Of a DNA stretch of 64,000 nt, positions 1 through 10,684 are shown in pieces (the stretch's first letter is position 1; each line of letters opens with the position of its first letter). Made by a program: the position numbers and the translations under genes. Source of the DNA: Porogramme epimiltina. Taxonomy: Eukaryota > Basidiomycota > Agaricomycetes > Polyporales > Polyporaceae. Under the pieces are notes generated by a model. The model had not been told where the DNA came from. It was given only the letters and a program-made list of their open reading frames with translations, and ran no database searches. Location of the stretch: assembly GCA_900155495.1 (NCBI GenBank), contig FTLJ01000248.1:26307-90306 (forward strand), read 5' to 3'.

Positions 1-493
1 TACAGAAACGTATGGTAAGCACGTTCAATTGAATCGTGTGCGGGGGAGTCCAGAGATATGCGGATTAGGGAGACACGCGAGCAAGAGAGAGTGCTTAAGC
101 CGCGATTCTAGAAGGCGGTTCGGCGAATCTAACTATGAATTGTCACCAGACCCCGGAGTTCGTTCCGCGTGCTCTCTTAAACACAACTGGGCATGCTCAC
201 ACAGTCAACTCTCATGCCAAGTGCACGCCTCCACGCCATCCTCATAGACAGCCCTACGCCCCGCGAAATCAAGGAGGGGTTTGAACGAACATTTTTGCTA
301 ACGGCAGTACCAACACCGCACGCTGCACCAATTCATGACGGAGAGCATGGCATACATGCCTCATCCACATACAGCGTGGCTTTGAGGCAGTGATCCTTGG
401 GTCTACGGTCTCTGAGGAATCCTAGGACACTGGCCTCCAACTAGCCTCCCTCTCTGACAGCTGTCCCTCGCCGTGACCAACCTTCTGCAGTAA
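1..493. other. Intergenic, no supported gene
   Basis: I see no domain and no pair of exons that join in phase. A first exon of the gene that follows may lie here, because that gene's reading frame is open from about position 494 with no ATG near its beginning. Confidence 0.4.
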
Positions 494-1736
494 CACACCC
501 TCGAAACTCACCCGTGCCTGACACAACACACATCATGCCTCTTCTCATCTTTCCTCGGCCTGAACAGCGTCGAGCGCGACACTCTTAACGGCCTGCCCGC
601 ATCCGGGAATTCTGTTGGGGTCAAAGCCAAACGCTCCTTCAAGATATCTGCCCTCGTCCCTCCAGGGGGCGTCCTCCGCCCTTTCAGAAAAACCGAGGGC
701 AACTCTCTTAGTAATGGTCCACCCGCATCCGAAAACCCGATCAGGGTCAAATCCAATCGCACCTTCAAGATATCTGCCCTCGTCCCTAAGCGAGGCGTGT
801 TCCGCCCTTTTCAAAATACCGAGCGCAACAATCCTCCTAACAGCCCATCCACATGCGGGGATCCAGTAGGGATCGAATCCGAACGCAATTCCGAGATATC
901 TACCCCCGTCCCTACGCCGGGCGTGCTCCGCCCCTTCAAGAAAAACAAGCCCAAACGCGTACTCCCTGGCCTTGGTGCAGTGAAGACGTCCTTGGAGATC
1001 CTTAGCACGCTCGCGTCAACCCTTCCGGGCCCGGTGCAGACCGTAGCGGACACGGGACTGATGATCGTGAAGCTTGCCGAGGTGCGTATCTTTCCGTGGG
1101 GCTACCCCGTTGATCACGCCAATACTCACTGTGCTCAACAGAGCGTGAAGACTAACAGGGAGAAGGCAGTAGAGCTTTTCGACACGACGAAGGAGATCTT
1201 GGACATTATTGTTACAAGTGTGATGAGGCTTCCTGAGGATGCAAAGGACGACCAATTTGTCGGTGCGGTAGAGGGCCTTCATCGGTACGTAGGATCGCCC
1301 AGTTTTCATCTCTACGATGTCACTGACAACCCGTGTCGCCAAGATGTCTGTTACATATCTGCGAGGAGATGTGCTGTTTGACACGTACGAGAGTCATCCG
1401 CGGCTTGATCAGAAAGAACGACCATGTCAAAGTCATCGAACGTAGCCGTCAAGCTCTTGGTACTGCGATTGCCGTCTTTCAGGTGTGTAAAACGGCGACA
1501 TTTCTGGTTGCAATGGGTCCCTGACGTTCCTGGACTACTCAAAGATGAAGGAGAGCATTTGCAAGCGCGGTTTCGACTCCGAGAATCACACCAAGGTCAT
1601 GGCCAAGCTCCAAACCATTGATTCACGCAATCCTGCGTCGTCTCACTCGAAGGATCGAGTGGTAGTGCAAATAGCGCCGCTGATAGTGACAGTACGAGCT
1701 AAGGTGAGGATTCCGAGTATACCTCAGATACTATAG
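494..1736 (+). CDS. HeLo/MLKL-like N-terminal helical-bundle protein (5' end unresolved)
   Basis: The predicted protein resembles the helical MLKL_NTD/HeLo-like adaptor found at the N-terminus of many basidiomycete NACHT or NLR-like proteins. The core reads GLGAVKTSLEILSTLAST, then NREKAVELFDTTKEILDII, VEGLHR and, after an intron, IRGLIRKNDHVKVIERSRQA. Exons join in phase: open frame to 1284, intron 1285-1343, exon 1344-1482, intron 1483-1544, and last exon 1545-1736. No NACHT, kinase or repeat domain follows, so it is either a stand-alone adaptor or a truncated NLR-like gene. The region before the helical bundle holds three in-frame tandem repeats. The frame is open from 494 but its first ATG is at 797, inside the repeats, so the true start is probably in an upstream exon that I could not identify. 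HeLo-type domains act in membrane-targeting cell death; that role is inferred here. Confidence 0.6.
572..946 (+). repeat. Three in-frame tandem repeats (41, 42, 42 codons)
   Basis: Units lie at 572-694, 695-820 and 821-946. The anchor FKISALVP (EISTPVP in the third unit) recurs exactly 126 nt apart, and each unit ends GVLRPF or GVFRPF plus two residues. The repeats share the frame of the downstream helical bundle, which argues that they are coding. Units have diverged by many substitutions but keep frame. Confidence 0.8.
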
Positions 1737-2793
1737 GCGTCAGATAAAGATCCTTATCTACACCGCACCTGATCAACACGTGTAGACGTCTCAAGGGCGC
1801 ATTTTTTTTTTAGCTTTACCAACAATCTGTCAATATTTGTAGGGAGAAATTGGGAATGCCTCAGAGCGCTCCCCGAAGTGTCACTACATAAAAGGCATAC
1901 ATATACATAGAAGGCATGAGTCAGCCGTCGATCCTCCCTCTATCCCGCACGCTTACTCAGCCGTCCAGGTATGGGGGGCCAAGGCCCGAGGCTTGGCGCC
2001 TTTCCTCGGTCTTTATCTTACACCACGACTATCTTGGACCATGTGTAATTCCCCCAGAGACCTGTGCCCACCGACTTGCATACCCGCTGCAGCCTTTCAA
2101 CCTCCGCATTCCTCAGGGATAGCCACGGACTAGTGCTCCCTAAATTACTTGGCCTACTCTTTTATCCCTTCGTTCGCTTCCTATAATACAGCACTCTTGT
2201 GAGTGGGTGGCGATGCCTAAACCCAGACGTTTCTTTGACTATGACCGACTGAGTAATTATAAGTGCACATCATGGCTCATCAGCATTGGTGTTGTATGAA
2301 GCAGGACGTGGGCCTAGGAGTACTCATTCGATCCTTAATTTATCAATGCGTTTGAGATCTTGAGTTTGCAATGGCAATGGTAAACACAACCAATCAGGGG
2401 TCTAAACTCCAAGACTAATGTATAGTAGTTACGTTACGGGCCACATGAAGTAATACTGGTATGACACAGGGAAATGACTGCACATTCGCTTTACGACGCC
2501 CAGCAGCAGGGAAGACAAATATTAGGATACTTCTGTTCATTGCCTTCTAACCGGACAATGCAAGCCGCAGAGAGCGTTGCTAGCCCGTGTGGACGGTGGA
2601 CGAGGACTGGAGTCGGACTTCATTTCTGACGGAAAGTCCGTCCAAAGTCGATTGGACTCGTAGCTTTGTTTTAGCGTCGCACAGTGCGTTCGTGTGATAA
2701 TAAATGATGCGTATTACAAGGAATAGTACCAGATATATAGTTGTTAAAGTGAAGAAGGGAGCTTCGTTAGGAGGTAGTTCCGCACTCCATATC
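1737..2793. other. Intergenic between convergent genes
   Basis: This is AT-richer sequence between two convergent genes. A 68-codon ORF starts at 1916 just after a TATA-like stretch (about 1887-1912), but it has no recognisable domain and I do not call it. Confidence 0.4.
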
Positions 2794-4918
2794 TCACAGT
2801 GCACCATCCAACAGGGCGGCGTGCGCTTCTGTGCGGAAATGAACTTCACATCGGAAGGGCTTGGGCTCGCTACGGACAACGCAGCACGGGTTGAGTATGT
2901 CAACGGACAGCATGTCAGCAAAACACCACTCACAGAACAAACCCTGTCGTGAAGTCCTCCTTCACGTCCACCGGGCGGCCAGCGCCGTCCTTCGCGGGCG
3001 CAAAGTCGAGGCACACGAGCACGCACGCGGCGCTGATCCACATCGCGTCGAGCGCCATGTGCCGCCCGGGGCAGACGCGCCGCCCGAACCCGAAGATGAC
3101 GTCGAGCGGGTCAAGTCCCGCCCGGCTGAGTGTGCCGTCCGCGGACAGGAAGCGGTCGGGGTTGAACGCGTGCGGGTCCGGGTAGGCTTTGGGGTCGTGG
3201 AGGATCGACCTGGCGAGGTGTGACATGAGGTTTCTGTGCACGATAGGGAGTGCGACACGGAGGTGGGCATGCGACTTACCATATGTTCACGAGGATGAGC
3301 GAGTCCTTCTCGAGAACGTGGCCGTTGTAGACGTCGTCAGTGCGCAGTTTGTGGGGGAGATCTGCAGCAAGGGTAAGTGCCCGAGTTCCGATATGTCAGA
3401 TTCGGGTACGGACCTAGCGGCACAATTGGATACTGTCGGAACAATTCCATAATGAGGGCGTCGATATATGGCACCGTGCCGATGTCGTCGAACGTTGGCA
3501 GCTTGCCTGTCCCGATGACCTCTTCGAGCTCGTGACGTGCGCGCTCTTTGATGTCCGGACGGAGCAGCAGCATGAGGATGAGGGAGTGCATGCCTGCCGC
3601 GACCTTCAGGTTACAGAATCAGCTTCGATTAGGCCGTCAAGATGGCGCGATTCTTACAGTCTCTGAGCCAGCTGAGGGATGTCATGAGCGTCTTCATGGC
3701 AATCTCGATGCGAACAGGGGGACGCACCCATATACATAGTCGCCGTCGTCATCCGGGCGTGGCGATCGGTTTGCGCGTCAGTGCCGAATTCGTCCATGAG
3801 TGACCTAGCCATGCACTCGTCGACTTTTCCTGCATTCTGTCACGGCGAGGACCAATATACGTGTCAAACAAGAGGACATAGCTCGAGCGGACTAGGCACC
3901 CACCAAACGCTTCAGGAAGTCGTCATACGCGACGTGTAGCTGCTTTTCCGCGGCCCTGTGCCATACCTCCGCATCGCGCTTGAAATTCGCGCCCGGGAAC
4001 CATGTAGGAACACGCCGCACTGTCGCGTTTCAGTTCAGCAAGGATAAACGCAAGTTAGAGCAGAGGCTAGCGCTTACGGAACGGAAGCATGTCGACGAGA
4101 TAAGTACCGCTCGCGGCGCGGCCGACGCACTCCTGAGCAGCTTCTGCGAGCTCAATGAACGGATCGTGCTCGGGCTGGACTTTGAGGTCGTACGTAATCT
4201 CCATGATATTAGCACCGACCATGCTTCGGGCGATCCGAGTGGTCAGCGTTTAATTCTCGGGCGCGACGGTGTGCTATTTGGAATACTTACTGCTTCAGAT
4301 GAGCGTGGAGGCGGGCGCCCTGTTCGCCTGCTAGACGGCGGACGAGGTTGTACGCGTGCTTGATGAGCACGGGGCGGTACTTCTTGAACGTCGTAGCGTG
4401 GAACTCCTGGTGCGTCATCTTCCTGCACACACGCCAGTCGTCGTTGTAGTCCATAGAACCAAAGTTCCAGCCGAAGCCCGCACTGTATTCGAGAGAGCTT
4501 CGTGAGTAGCTGTGTGTGATAGGAGAGCGCAGCAGACTGACAGTTCGTTCAACATGAGCATGCGTGGCCTATCCGAGTATATGGAAGAGCGCTTGTCTAG
4601 GAGCTCTGTCGCTGCCTGCAATGAGCTGATAACGATAATGTTGGTGCCAAAGACGTTCAAGCGTAGAACGTCGGTATCTGGAAAGGTGCTCAGCTTTAAT
4701 CAAAGAGCTAAAGGTTGACAGCACGTACTATATTCACGACAGAGACGATCATATACCAACCATCCACGCTCCCCCGGAGAGGGTAGGTCGCGCAAATTAC
4801 CCACAAGCGGCAATCCGGGTGGGCCAGGCGGGCTGTGCTTTTGTGGTCTGGAAAAGTAGTAGTATATAATGATGAGGGGGACGAATAGAAATGTTGCTAG
4901 GAGGATTGGGTGAGCCAT
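2794..4918 (-). CDS. Cytochrome P450 with apparently deleted I-helix motif
   Basis: Fungal membrane-anchored haem monooxygenase, similar to the O-methylsterigmatocystin oxidoreductase-like (CYP64-type) group; substrate unknown. The start MAHPILLATFLFVPLIIIYY is an N-terminal anchor followed by the hinge PPGPPGLPLVGN. Later exons give REYNTDVLRLNVFGTN, the C-helix DDWRVCRKMTHQEF, the ExxR motif ELFR, the PDRF segment and the haem loop FGFGRRVCPGRHMA with its Cys. The final exon is SEPKPFRCEVHFRTEAHAAL and ends at the TGA at 2794-2796. About eight introns join in phase. Oddity: where the I-helix AGADT(T) motif should join TATMYM to HSLILMLL, the best in-frame splice gives YMGMHSL and no (A/G)Gx(D/E)T is found in the intervening DNA. 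The gene may be degenerate or encode an enzyme with unusual oxygen activation. Fold assignment is firm; activity is uncertain. Confidence 0.8.
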
Positions 4919-4977
4919 GGTGGGCTGAAGAAGTTCCGAGCAGGTTGATTTCATTAGAGTCGGACGCTCGAAACCCC

Positions 4978-4983
4978 TTTATA
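4978..4983 (-). promoter_or_regulatory. TATA box of the P450 gene
   Basis: On the minus strand TATAAA lies 60 bp upstream of the ATG at 4918, a usual distance in basidiomycetes. Confidence 0.5.
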
Positions 4984-6164
4984 CCAGCCACCACCCTAGC
5001 GCAGATCGCACAATCACCTCCGTGCCCCCGGACCCGTGTTTGACATGTCCTTACGTCAGTCGAGAAGAGATACCTGCAAACTGTGCCGTTGGGCGTCGGC
5101 GCGCCAAGCCGGGGCGATCGGGCTTGGGCAAGGCTTAAAACGCTCATCGCAAACCCCTAGGAGTACTCAGCACTAATTTTGATATAGCACCGCAAGTGAA
5201 AAGGGCCGGGTGCACAGACCCGCGGAACCCATGACATAGAGTGATGGCGCCCTGCACCGCACCTAGACATGCGGGATCCGCAAGCAAACGGAGACATCCG
5301 GCGCTCAGTCTAAACCCAAGGGAAGGCACGATCTCCATCTCTCACTCCCGGTACGAGCTGGCATGAACGGCGATGATGAGAATGAGACGCTATTCGCTAT
5401 GTCACGACTTACGATAGCATCCACGCCCCATTCGCACTGGTTGTTCCCCGCCGTCGCTAGCTTGAATCTACGGAATACGTTCGGGTGCCTGCCGATGGAC
5501 AGAATGGCGGGTGTGGCAGGTTCCAGAGGCTACAAAAGCTCTAAGGGCTTGTTGTCGTGTGTACGATACAACCGACTAGCCTGATAGTGCCCATATTTAT
5601 TGGGTTCAGGCTTTGGGGGAGTGCGTAGTCAGCCTCATAGAACGAACACCGAGTACATGCCTTCGGTCAATTCTGATGTTCATTGGTCACTATTCCATGA
5701 CATGCTTCATTCACTCGACTCTGGCGAAGCCAGGCAGCCGATGGTGGGAGTACGAAGGTCAGTCGAACCCTTGCCAGAGGCAGGAAACGCCGGCCGCCAC
5801 AAGCGCGTCGATGACATCCGATGACGCGCTGCGATCGGCAATTCCCCTCCTCCTCGGGTCGCATACTCGACCCCACATATCCCGCCCTGGACGCTCTCTA
5901 CTCCCAGCCTTCCTGTGCTACTGCCTTCCTCGTCGCCTTTGCCGCCCTCTTCCTTGTTTTTGGGACATCAGCCCTCTCAGAGCCTCTGCAGCACCCAATC
6001 ACATTCCTGCAGCGCATGGTGAGGGCTTCCCAAATATCCACTGCATCCGATCCGCTATTGATGCTATCTCCCTCGCCGGCCGCTCGCCACATTGTGCCCC
6101 CGGCTTCCCCGTTAACGCGCTCTTCACGCAGTCGGCACGAGCGAGAGCCCAAGCGGACAAAACC
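4984..6164. other. Intergenic, divergent promoter region
   Basis: This lies between the P450 gene (-) and DCN1 (+). Several short ORFs overlap in different frames but none shows a domain or consistent splice structure. The last 300 bp are pyrimidine-rich, as expected for a 5' leader. Confidence 0.45.
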
Positions 6165-7343
6165 ATGGACTCGCTGATCGCCCAGTTCACATCGGTCACC
6201 GGAGCGTCGTAAGTCTCGTGAGCACCATAATACCCTAGGACCGATGCGATAACGTCTCTGCACGCTGTAGGGCGAAGGATGCGCGGAGGTATCTCACCAA
6301 GTACAAACGCCTCGATCTATCCCTGGACGCGTACTACAACTCTCCCACCACAGCAAAGGCGACGGCGTCCACGAGCAAGCTCAACGCTCTCTTCGACGAA
6401 TACAAGGGTTAGCTATCCTCTGTCTATACTGCTAATTCAAGGATCTCTGACGGCCGTCTGGATTGTCTTTGCATCAATGCTACTGTGCGTGTGTCATGCA
6501 TCCCTAGACTCGGACGGTGACGACATCACGGTCGATGGCACGATCAGACTCTGCGAGGACCTCAACGTGAACCCGGAGGATGTTGTTTTGCTCGCAGTTG
6601 CGTACGAGCTCAAGTCACCCTCAATGGGCCAATGGTCTCGGAAAGGCTGGACAGATGGGTGGAAGGCACTAGGGTGAGTCCGCGGCTCTCAGGTCCCACT
6701 CCCTGCCATTCTCACACACTGTATGTGTCTTCGTTAGCGTCGACACAATTGACGGCATGAAGACGACGCTGAGCACGCTCCGGCAGCAGCTCGCGACGGA
6801 CACCGACTACTTCCGGCACGTGTACAACTACACGTTCGAGTTCTCGCGCCCACCAGGGCAGCGCTCGCTCGCGCTCGACATGGCGCAGGGCTTCTGGCAG
6901 CTCCTCATCCCGCACGGGCTGGCAGGCGGCGCACTGTCGCACATCCCATCGAGCGGGCAGCAGGATGACGATGGGGACGAGGTCATGGACGTGAGCGCGG
7001 GGGGCGAGGAGGGCTGGAAAGAGATGCACACGCAGTGGTGGTTCGAGTTCCTGGAGCAGAGCGGGGCCAAGGGTGTCTCGAAAGACGTGTGGCAGATGGT
7101 GAGTGTCGAAGCCCTTTCTTATGGCTGCGCTTGGGGGTTCCGTTTGAGATGCTGAACATCCTCTCTGTCTAGTTCTTGGAGTTCGTGCGGACTATCGATG
7201 CAAAATTCAAGAAGTACGACGAGGAAGGTGCGCTGTGCTGGCTCTCTTATTTCCACCGCACGCGCTGACCAACCTTAGCCGCCTGGCCGTCTACAATTGA
7301 CGATTTCGTCGAGTACGCCAAGGGTCGTGTCGCTGAGGCGTAG
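6165..7343 (+). CDS. DCN1: DCN1-like neddylation scaffold (cullin NEDD8 co-E3)
   Basis: Promotes transfer of NEDD8/Rub1 to cullins by bringing the E2 Ubc12 to cullin-RING ligases. Six exons (6165-6208, 6271-6407, 6508-6673, 6738-7098, 7173-7227, 7279-7343) sum to 828 nt, or 275 residues, and all phases match. Residues 1-45 (MDSLIAQFTSVTGASAKDAR, then RRYL) form the UBA-like domain. A linker leads to the PONY domain: YELKSPSMGQWSRKGWTDGW, EFSRPPGQRSLALDMAQGFW, WWFEFLEQ and WPSTIDDFVEYAK. Length and order match the family. An acidic Gly/Asp insert (QQDDDGDEVMDVSAGG) lies inside the PONY domain and looks like a lineage loop. The start is the only ATG that gives the complete UBA-like helix. Confidence 0.93.
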
Positions 7344-7882
7344 CAGAGGACGACTTGTAATGACGAACGTAAGCTGTTTTGTAGCGTATTGGGGGACGCT
7401 GATGTAGGTGCTTCAGTGACTGGTGTATCCTGTAGAACCATCCTGCTGTAGTGTTTCAGGCTCATCTCAATGGTTTGTCTCATTTCGATTCGCTATGCAT
7501 TACGATTCTCAACATACAAGGCACCCTGTGTGGGCGATCTAGCTCGCCGACCAAGGTTCAACCAAGCATCTGGCGGTATGCTACTGCCGGCGACCCGTCG
7601 GACCAGCCTCCTGGCGCTACGATAACGAGTGGTGTCGGCTATTGCCACTTGTTCACTAGAACTGGTTGAAGGCGAATTGAAGGTCTGATGCCCCAATCCC
7701 GTACAGGGGCCTTGTATCTCGTGGGGGCCAGGGCAGCCACCCGGAATTACGGGCCAATGGCCATGCGCTGAAGTACCTGATCTGAGTGTGAACTCGGGGT
7801 ATGAAGCGTAGGGCGAGACATACCTAGGTTGCCACGATCGCCCCTAATACCCAACATGGAGTAGGCTCTCGCTTTTCTACTA
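7344..7882. other. Intergenic, 3' regions of convergent genes
   Basis: The tails of DCN1 (+) and the Doc-like gene (-) meet here. No coding signal is seen. Confidence 0.5.
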
Positions 7883-8374
7883 TTATAGAGAGTCGGACCC
7901 CACAATGCGGTCCGCAAGCTTGGCTATATTTTCGTAGACAGGTCCAACTTTACCGTTGTCTGAAAGCCCTGGGATACCTTGGGCACGTATGTACTCGTTC
8001 GCTATAAAGAAAGCTGACCGTAAGGTTAGCATGCAAAACTGAGCAAACAAGGAGAGTTGTTCGCATACCCGTACGTTTATTCCCGCGCAAAAAGGGGCGT
8101 CCTACAAGCTTGGCAATGAATATCGTTCCCATAGAGGGTGCTGAAGATGGCGGACAGACTCACCGGTGATAATATGATAAGATAGTGCCGCAGCGAACGA
8201 TGCTGTGTGTACTTGTGGCTCATGGATGGACATAGTCACTGGGCGGGCAAGAGCGGCTTCTAGAGCGTCCGGGTTCACCAGTACGGATGGGGAAGGGGAC
8301 ACGATCTGCTCGTTGATGCGAGAAACGTACTCGCGTGTAAACAATCTTGCAAGACGCGCGGCATGCACAGACAT
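7883..8374 (-). CDS. Doc/Fic-family paralogue with altered catalytic motif
   Basis: Three exons (8374-8164, 8101-8069, 8013-7883) join in phase to a complete protein of about 124 residues. It begins MSVHAARLARLFTREYVSRI and ends LADRIVGSDSL. Introns sit at the same places as in the Doc gene at 9675-10204, so the two are paralogues. The Fic/Doc signature HPFxDGNKRT appears as RPFLRGNKRT: the catalytic His is Arg and the acidic metal-binding residue is also Arg, while GNKRT and the following AFFIANEYIRAQGIPGL are kept. Fido proteins normally transfer AMP or phosphate to target proteins; these changes predict loss of that activity. An open frame with all splice sites intact argues against simple decay. 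It could be a pseudoenzyme, a regulator of the paralogue, or a recent loss. Confidence 0.8.
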
Positions 8375-8619
8375 GTCGAATGATTTGGCGAGACGGTGAA
8401 CCGAATGAGGCGGCGTAGGGAGATTATGTAGTAGAATTCGTCAAACGGTGTGTAGGCTCAGCGAACTGACGGCGCTACTATATATTCAATCTCCGATAAC
8501 AGCCTGTAACTCAAGGACTCAGCGGAATTTCAACCTTCTTAAACCACTATCCTGCTCATTTTCCTGAGGGGTTCGTAGACGGCGGCCGAGTTTCACGTCT
8601 TCCAGCGTCACTTTGCACC

Positions 8620-9006
8620 ATGTTCCCAGCTCGAAGGGCAGCCTTTAGCATCCTCAGTGCCGCACGGCGCTGCTCCTCCACTTCAAGTGCCCCGTCGCGT
8701 CGGGAGTTCAAAGTGGTGCTCGACAACGAAACTCTCTATGTGGAACAGCCCCTCGCAGAAGCCTTAGGCTGGACACCGGACGTCCCGAGCGAAAAGGGGG
8801 TCTCGTTGACACTCAGTGGCTGGGCGCCTCACTACTTTGCTATCGCGCCTACTGGAAGCGACAGCGGTGAGCACCGTGGAGAACCTATTAAACTTCTTAT
8901 TCTGAACTTATCTGCCCAACATGTAGATCTGCTCGCTCGGGGAACCGTAGAAAGTAGTCGCAACCCTCGCGTACAAGAGCTTCTGGAGTATCTCAAGGAT
9001 CGTTGA
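8620..9006 (+). CDS. Small conserved-looking protein, possible mitochondrial targeting
   Basis: Single-exon ORF of 128 residues, MFPARRAAFSILSAARRCSS at the N-terminus, which is rich in Arg, Ala and Ser and free of acidic residues, as in a mitochondrial presequence. The body (from REFKVVLDNETLYVEQPLAE, through GWTPDVPSEKGVSLTLSGW) alternates polar and hydrophobic positions and looks like a folded domain. I recognise no named family. It lies between the two Doc-family genes, 245 bp from the start of the inactive-looking one. No function is proposed. Confidence 0.55.
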   Translation: MFPARRAAFSILSAARRCSSTSSAPSRREFKVVLDNETLYVEQPLAEALGWTPDVPSEKGVSLTLSGWAPHYFAIAPTGSDSGEHRGEPIKLLILNLSAQHVDLLARGTVESSRNPRVQELLEYLKDR

Positions 9007-9674
9007 CGAGCGACAGTGAGTGGTTCTACTTATAGGACGACCTTTCATACTAACGCCTCCAAAGCCTCGACACTTCGTATTGGCCCTACTCTCTCTGTAG
9101 CGATATAAATATTTTATCCATCCTTCTCAATAATGGACTAAGCGCACCCAGTACCATACAAGATAGAAGCTATGTCGAAGCTATAATCAGATTATTTGAC
9201 GTCATATGCATCGCCGTTAAGGAATCGCCTTACGATACCATATGAAGGTCGTTCATCTCACCTTAGCCTCTGCCTTTGAATCTCCGTATGAATCATTATT
9301 AGTAGTGTGGGATGTATGCAATTTCCGAGGCATCATCGAACATTCAATGGACCACAATGATTATATGTTCGCACGGCCCATGGCGAAGTTTCAAGTCCTA
9401 GCCCGAGTTCTGAGCCAAAGACAGCCTCAAGTGCCATTGAATCACAGAGGCATGTCATCAGCACGCGAATGGAGATTAACAGTAGAGAAATAGTTATTCA
9501 TGGAGTTGTCCGAGTAGTAGAGCCACACTGCACAGGCCCCGGGCCCTAGTGTCGCCATCTCATTGCGTCATCGTATACAATTATGTAAGCGCGATCTAAG
9601 ATCCCAGACAGGTTTGTCTTTTTCCCTGGCCTCTTCAATTGCTGCCTTCACAGCGACACTAGATCCCTCTCTCC
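9007..9674. other. Intergenic, upstream of the Doc gene
   Basis: AT-richer spacer with no domain and no supported splice structure. The ORF at 9242-9493 has no recognisable content. Confidence 0.45.
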
Positions 9675-10204
9675 ATGGCGGCTCTGCCAACACGCCTGGC
9701 CCGCCTTTTCACTCCCGAGTATGTGCACCGGATCAACGCGCAACTCGTTCATCCGGCACAGTCGCTTGTCGTCAAACCGAATGAGCTACACTCAGCTCTA
9801 GCCCGCCCACTAAACGTCGCTCGATATGAGCCCGAGAGAGGCGGCCCCTACTTAGCAGCTTCGCTTGCGTTCGGACTCATTAACGGTATGCCGACTCAGT
9901 AGCTACAAGCTAAGTATGATATTTCGGCAGGCGTAACTCACAACAATCCGCAGGACATCCGTTCATGGATGGAAATAAGCGTACCGGTGAGCATAGACGT
10001 CAGAATAGAAATCATTCATTGAACCTTATGCATGCTGCCACTCCAGCATTTTTCTTGGCCAACATGTATTTGAAACTCCAGGGACTTCCAGGCCTTGCGG
10101 AGTGTCAACTTGGAGCAGCAGGTGGTACAGGAATCGCCGACGCATACATCAGCGCAGCTTGCGGAAAAGTCGATGTTGAAGAGTTAGGAAGAATGATGAG
10201 TTAG
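9675..10204 (+). CDS. Doc/Fic (death-on-curing family) protein, motif intact
   Basis: Three exons (9675-9885, 9954-9986, 10047-10204) give about 133 residues. The protein starts MAALPTRLARLFTPEYVHRI, has the helix PYLAASLAFGLIN, and then the full signature GHPFMDGNKRTAFFLANMY. The small middle exon (33 nt) carries exactly HPFMDGNKRT. All residues of the Fic/Doc active motif (His, Phe, Asp, Gly, Asn, Lys-Arg) are present, so an AMP- or phosphotransferase activity on a protein target is plausible. Doc is known in bacteria as the toxin of a toxin-antitoxin pair; fungal copies are sporadic and usually read as horizontal acquisitions. The introns show that this copy is established in a eukaryotic genome. 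No Phd-like antitoxin is seen nearby. Substrate and biological role are unknown. Confidence 0.85.
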
Positions 10205-10588
10205 AGTTTGCGTATCGCGACAATTGTCAGTGAGTGTGATGATGATTGGCACGTGTCTTATCGAGAGTGGCTTGCACATGGCTAGGCCTCTCATGTAGCC
10301 GACATAGCAAGTGGTGTATCAGCCAGGCCTAGAAGTGTTATATGACAGCGCATGCACCGCCCTTCCCTTTAAGCAATGCAGAAAGGAGACTGCTTGCTGC
10401 GACGTTGTCACTACTACCTTTGTGGTCCTAAATTCATATTACGCCCGGCCAAAGCGAAGAAGCGCTGCTCCTCAAGTCGTATGCTTTGTTCTTCAAGGGG
10501 TCCACAGTGCTGTCCCGGATGCCTCGCGTTTGCGCTTTGCTCTGTGGCATGCCAGTAGGGCTCTCCGGCCACAGCGCATAGCAGGGAG
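10205..10588. other. Intergenic, 5' region of the homeodomain gene
   Basis: No coding signal is seen. Overlapping short ORFs are not in a shared splice frame. Confidence 0.4.
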
Positions 10589-10598
10589 TATATATATT
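10589..10598 (+). promoter_or_regulatory. TATA box of the homeodomain gene
   Basis: A run of alternating T and A (TATATATATT) lies about 90 bp upstream of the ATG at 10685 and is followed by a C/T- and A-rich leader. Confidence 0.5.
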
Positions 10599-10684
10599 TT
10601 CACCTCTGCATACTCGCAAAAGCAAGACCATCCCTCTGCATACCACCCAGCTCACCGAGATATCCTCCTACATCTTCCTCCAAA

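Noticed and set aside
1916..2122. 68-codon ORF after a TATA-like stretch
   Set aside because: No domain; the TATA-like run is too close to the ATG, and the region lies between convergent genes.
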